Below, in pieces: positions 63,267 to 64,000 of a stretch of DNA of 64,000 nucleotides. How positions within the stretch are numbered: the first letter of the stretch is position 1; each line of letters starts with the position of its first letter. This stretch comes from a virus. The position numbers and the translations under genes are program-made. The notes below the pieces were generated by a model. That model was given only the letters and a program-made list of their open reading frames with translations. It did no database searches and was not told where the DNA came from. The stretch is from IMG/VR virus record IMGVR_UViG_3300002835_000047, positions 1 through 64,000 of that record; one strand, 5' to 3'.

Positions 63267-64000
63267 ATGGCATGTTTTAATAGAAATACACAGGAATATA
63301 AAGATCTATTAGGTAATTTTAATAGTAATCTTAAAGTTGACGGTATCATTACCGGTTGGCAGCTAGCAAATAACAGTGATAAATTTCCCACTGTAGCAGA
63401 AGCCAATCTGTTTTTGAAAAATAAAAAAATTGCTTTTAATCTTAAAAAAAGAGATTTTTCAGATGTCTTATTGTCAAATCTAGTTAATAAGCGCCTTGTA
63501 AGTAAATACAAAGATGCATATTGGGTTGTTAATTCAAATAGAGCTTCACGCGTTTATGATGAATCTGTATTGCAAAGCAACTTTAGTAAAATTAAAAGAT
63601 ATCTTCAAATTAATAATATTCCGGTAGAGGCTTTACAATTTACTAGAACTAGGCAATCTATTAAGATTGCAGTTGATGATTCTATATTTAGCCCTAAAGA
63701 TTTATTAGAATCTTCCAGGTCCTGGGATACTAATAAAAGTAAACATGTTATTGTTCATTTAATGAGGTTGTTTCCAAATCTTAGGATTGAAATGACTACT
63801 GTAGCTAAAGCAAAAGCATATTACGATTCATTACCTGCATGGCAAAAGGCAAATGTTAAATTTGAAAAAGTAAATTCTTATTTTGATCCGGTTGCTAGCA
63901 AGGTTTTTTTGGTTGAAGGTAGAGTTACAGATGAAACAGCTATTGAAGAAATACTTCATCCTTTTACAGATGCCTTGTATATAGAGAATAGAGGTTTGTT
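63267..64000 (+). CDS. N-terminal part of a second large virion protein (runs off window)
   Basis: ATG 63267 follows the giant gene by three bases, and the frame stays open for 244 codons to the window edge. It starts MACFNRNTQEYKDLLGNF, continues with charged helical and mixed segments, and reaches DETAIEEILHPFTDALYIEN (about 220-240). EEILHPF resembles a zincin-type helix with only one of the two usual His, so it may be an inactive relative or use other ligands. Its place directly after the polymerase suggests another large cargo or polymerase-associated protein. Confidence 0.75.
   Translation, partial: MACFNRNTQEYKDLLGNFNSNLKVDGIITGWQLANNSDKFPTVAEANLFLKNKKIAFNLKKRDFSDVLLSNLVNKRLVSKYKDAYWVVNSNRASRVYDESVLQSNFSKIKRYLQINNIPVEALQFTRTRQSIKIAVDDSIFSPKDLLESSRSWDTNKSKHVIVHLMRLFPNLRIEMTTVAKAKAYYDSLPAWQKANVKFEKVNSYFDPVASKVFLVEGRVTDETAIEEILHPFTDALYIENRGL

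Noticed and set aside
1-64000. Alternative genetic code with reassigned stop codons
   Set aside because: Known for some crAss-like phages, but here TAA, TAG and TGA all end genes cleanly, and very long frames, including 5112 codons, are open in the standard code.
1-64000. tRNA genes, CRISPR arrays, integrase or transposase
   Set aside because: No cloverleaf-like intergenic stretch, no spaced direct repeats, and no recombinase motifs; gaps are all short and explained by promoters or hairpins.

Overview
The window looks like about 64 kb of a crAss-like phage genome (order Crassvirales), a short-tailed dsDNA phage whose host is probably a Bacteroidetes bacterium. Three things point there. (1) The gene content and order: endolysin, IHF/HU-like protein, PD-(D/E)XK nuclease, large terminase, portal, scaffold-like protein, major capsid protein, ring proteins, a very large muzzle/stabilisation-type protein, virion 'cargo' proteins, then a giant virion RNA polymerase carrying the crAss hallmark DFDID catalytic motif. 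(2) The DNA is AT-rich and has Bacteroidetes-type promoter elements (TTTG-N19-TATATTA; TAnnTTTG) and A-rich leaders without clear Shine-Dalgarno sites. (3) The standard code fits: TAA, TAG and TGA all end genes.

Layout. At the left edge one leftward gene (1-337) belongs to an opposite-strand block outside the window. It is separated by an unusually GC-rich divergent control region (about 338-526) with two perfect inverted repeats. Everything after that is rightward. 0.5-6.1 kb: small genes, endolysin, a HTH-like protein, an IHF-like protein, Cys-rich and acidic small proteins, a PD-(D/E)XK nuclease, then a SET-domain protein, a 50-aa ORF and a GroES-like co-chaperonin directly in front of the terminase. 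6.1-16.7 kb: packaging and head (TerL, portal, scaffold-like, major capsid protein, small modular protein, a ring/connector candidate, a ferritin-like four-helix protein). 16.8-28.7 kb: abundant structural proteins, Cys-rich adaptors and long modular fibres, split into short transcription units by hairpins. 28.8-37.6 kb: metallophosphoesterase, a conserved unknown, two ring/tail proteins and the 1814-aa muzzle-like protein. 37.6-64 kb: virion-internal proteins, namely a zincin-like protein, a lysozyme-like protein, two further cargo proteins, the 5112-aa polymerase fusion and the start of a second large protein that runs off the window.

How it fits together (inference). Head assembly is served by the portal, scaffold and capsid genes and perhaps by the phage co-chaperonin. 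The tail is built from ring and muzzle proteins with Cys-rich adaptors and fibres for host binding. The late cargo genes encode proteins packed in the virion and injected with the DNA: a cell-wall-degrading domain, metallopeptidase domains, and the RNA polymerase that would transcribe early genes. A short [MYFAV]-x-x-G-G motif recurs in the cargo proteins and near the start of the polymerase polypeptide; it may mark maturation cleavage.

There is no gene-free stretch longer than 300 bases. I saw no tRNA, CRISPR array, insertion sequence or integrase.
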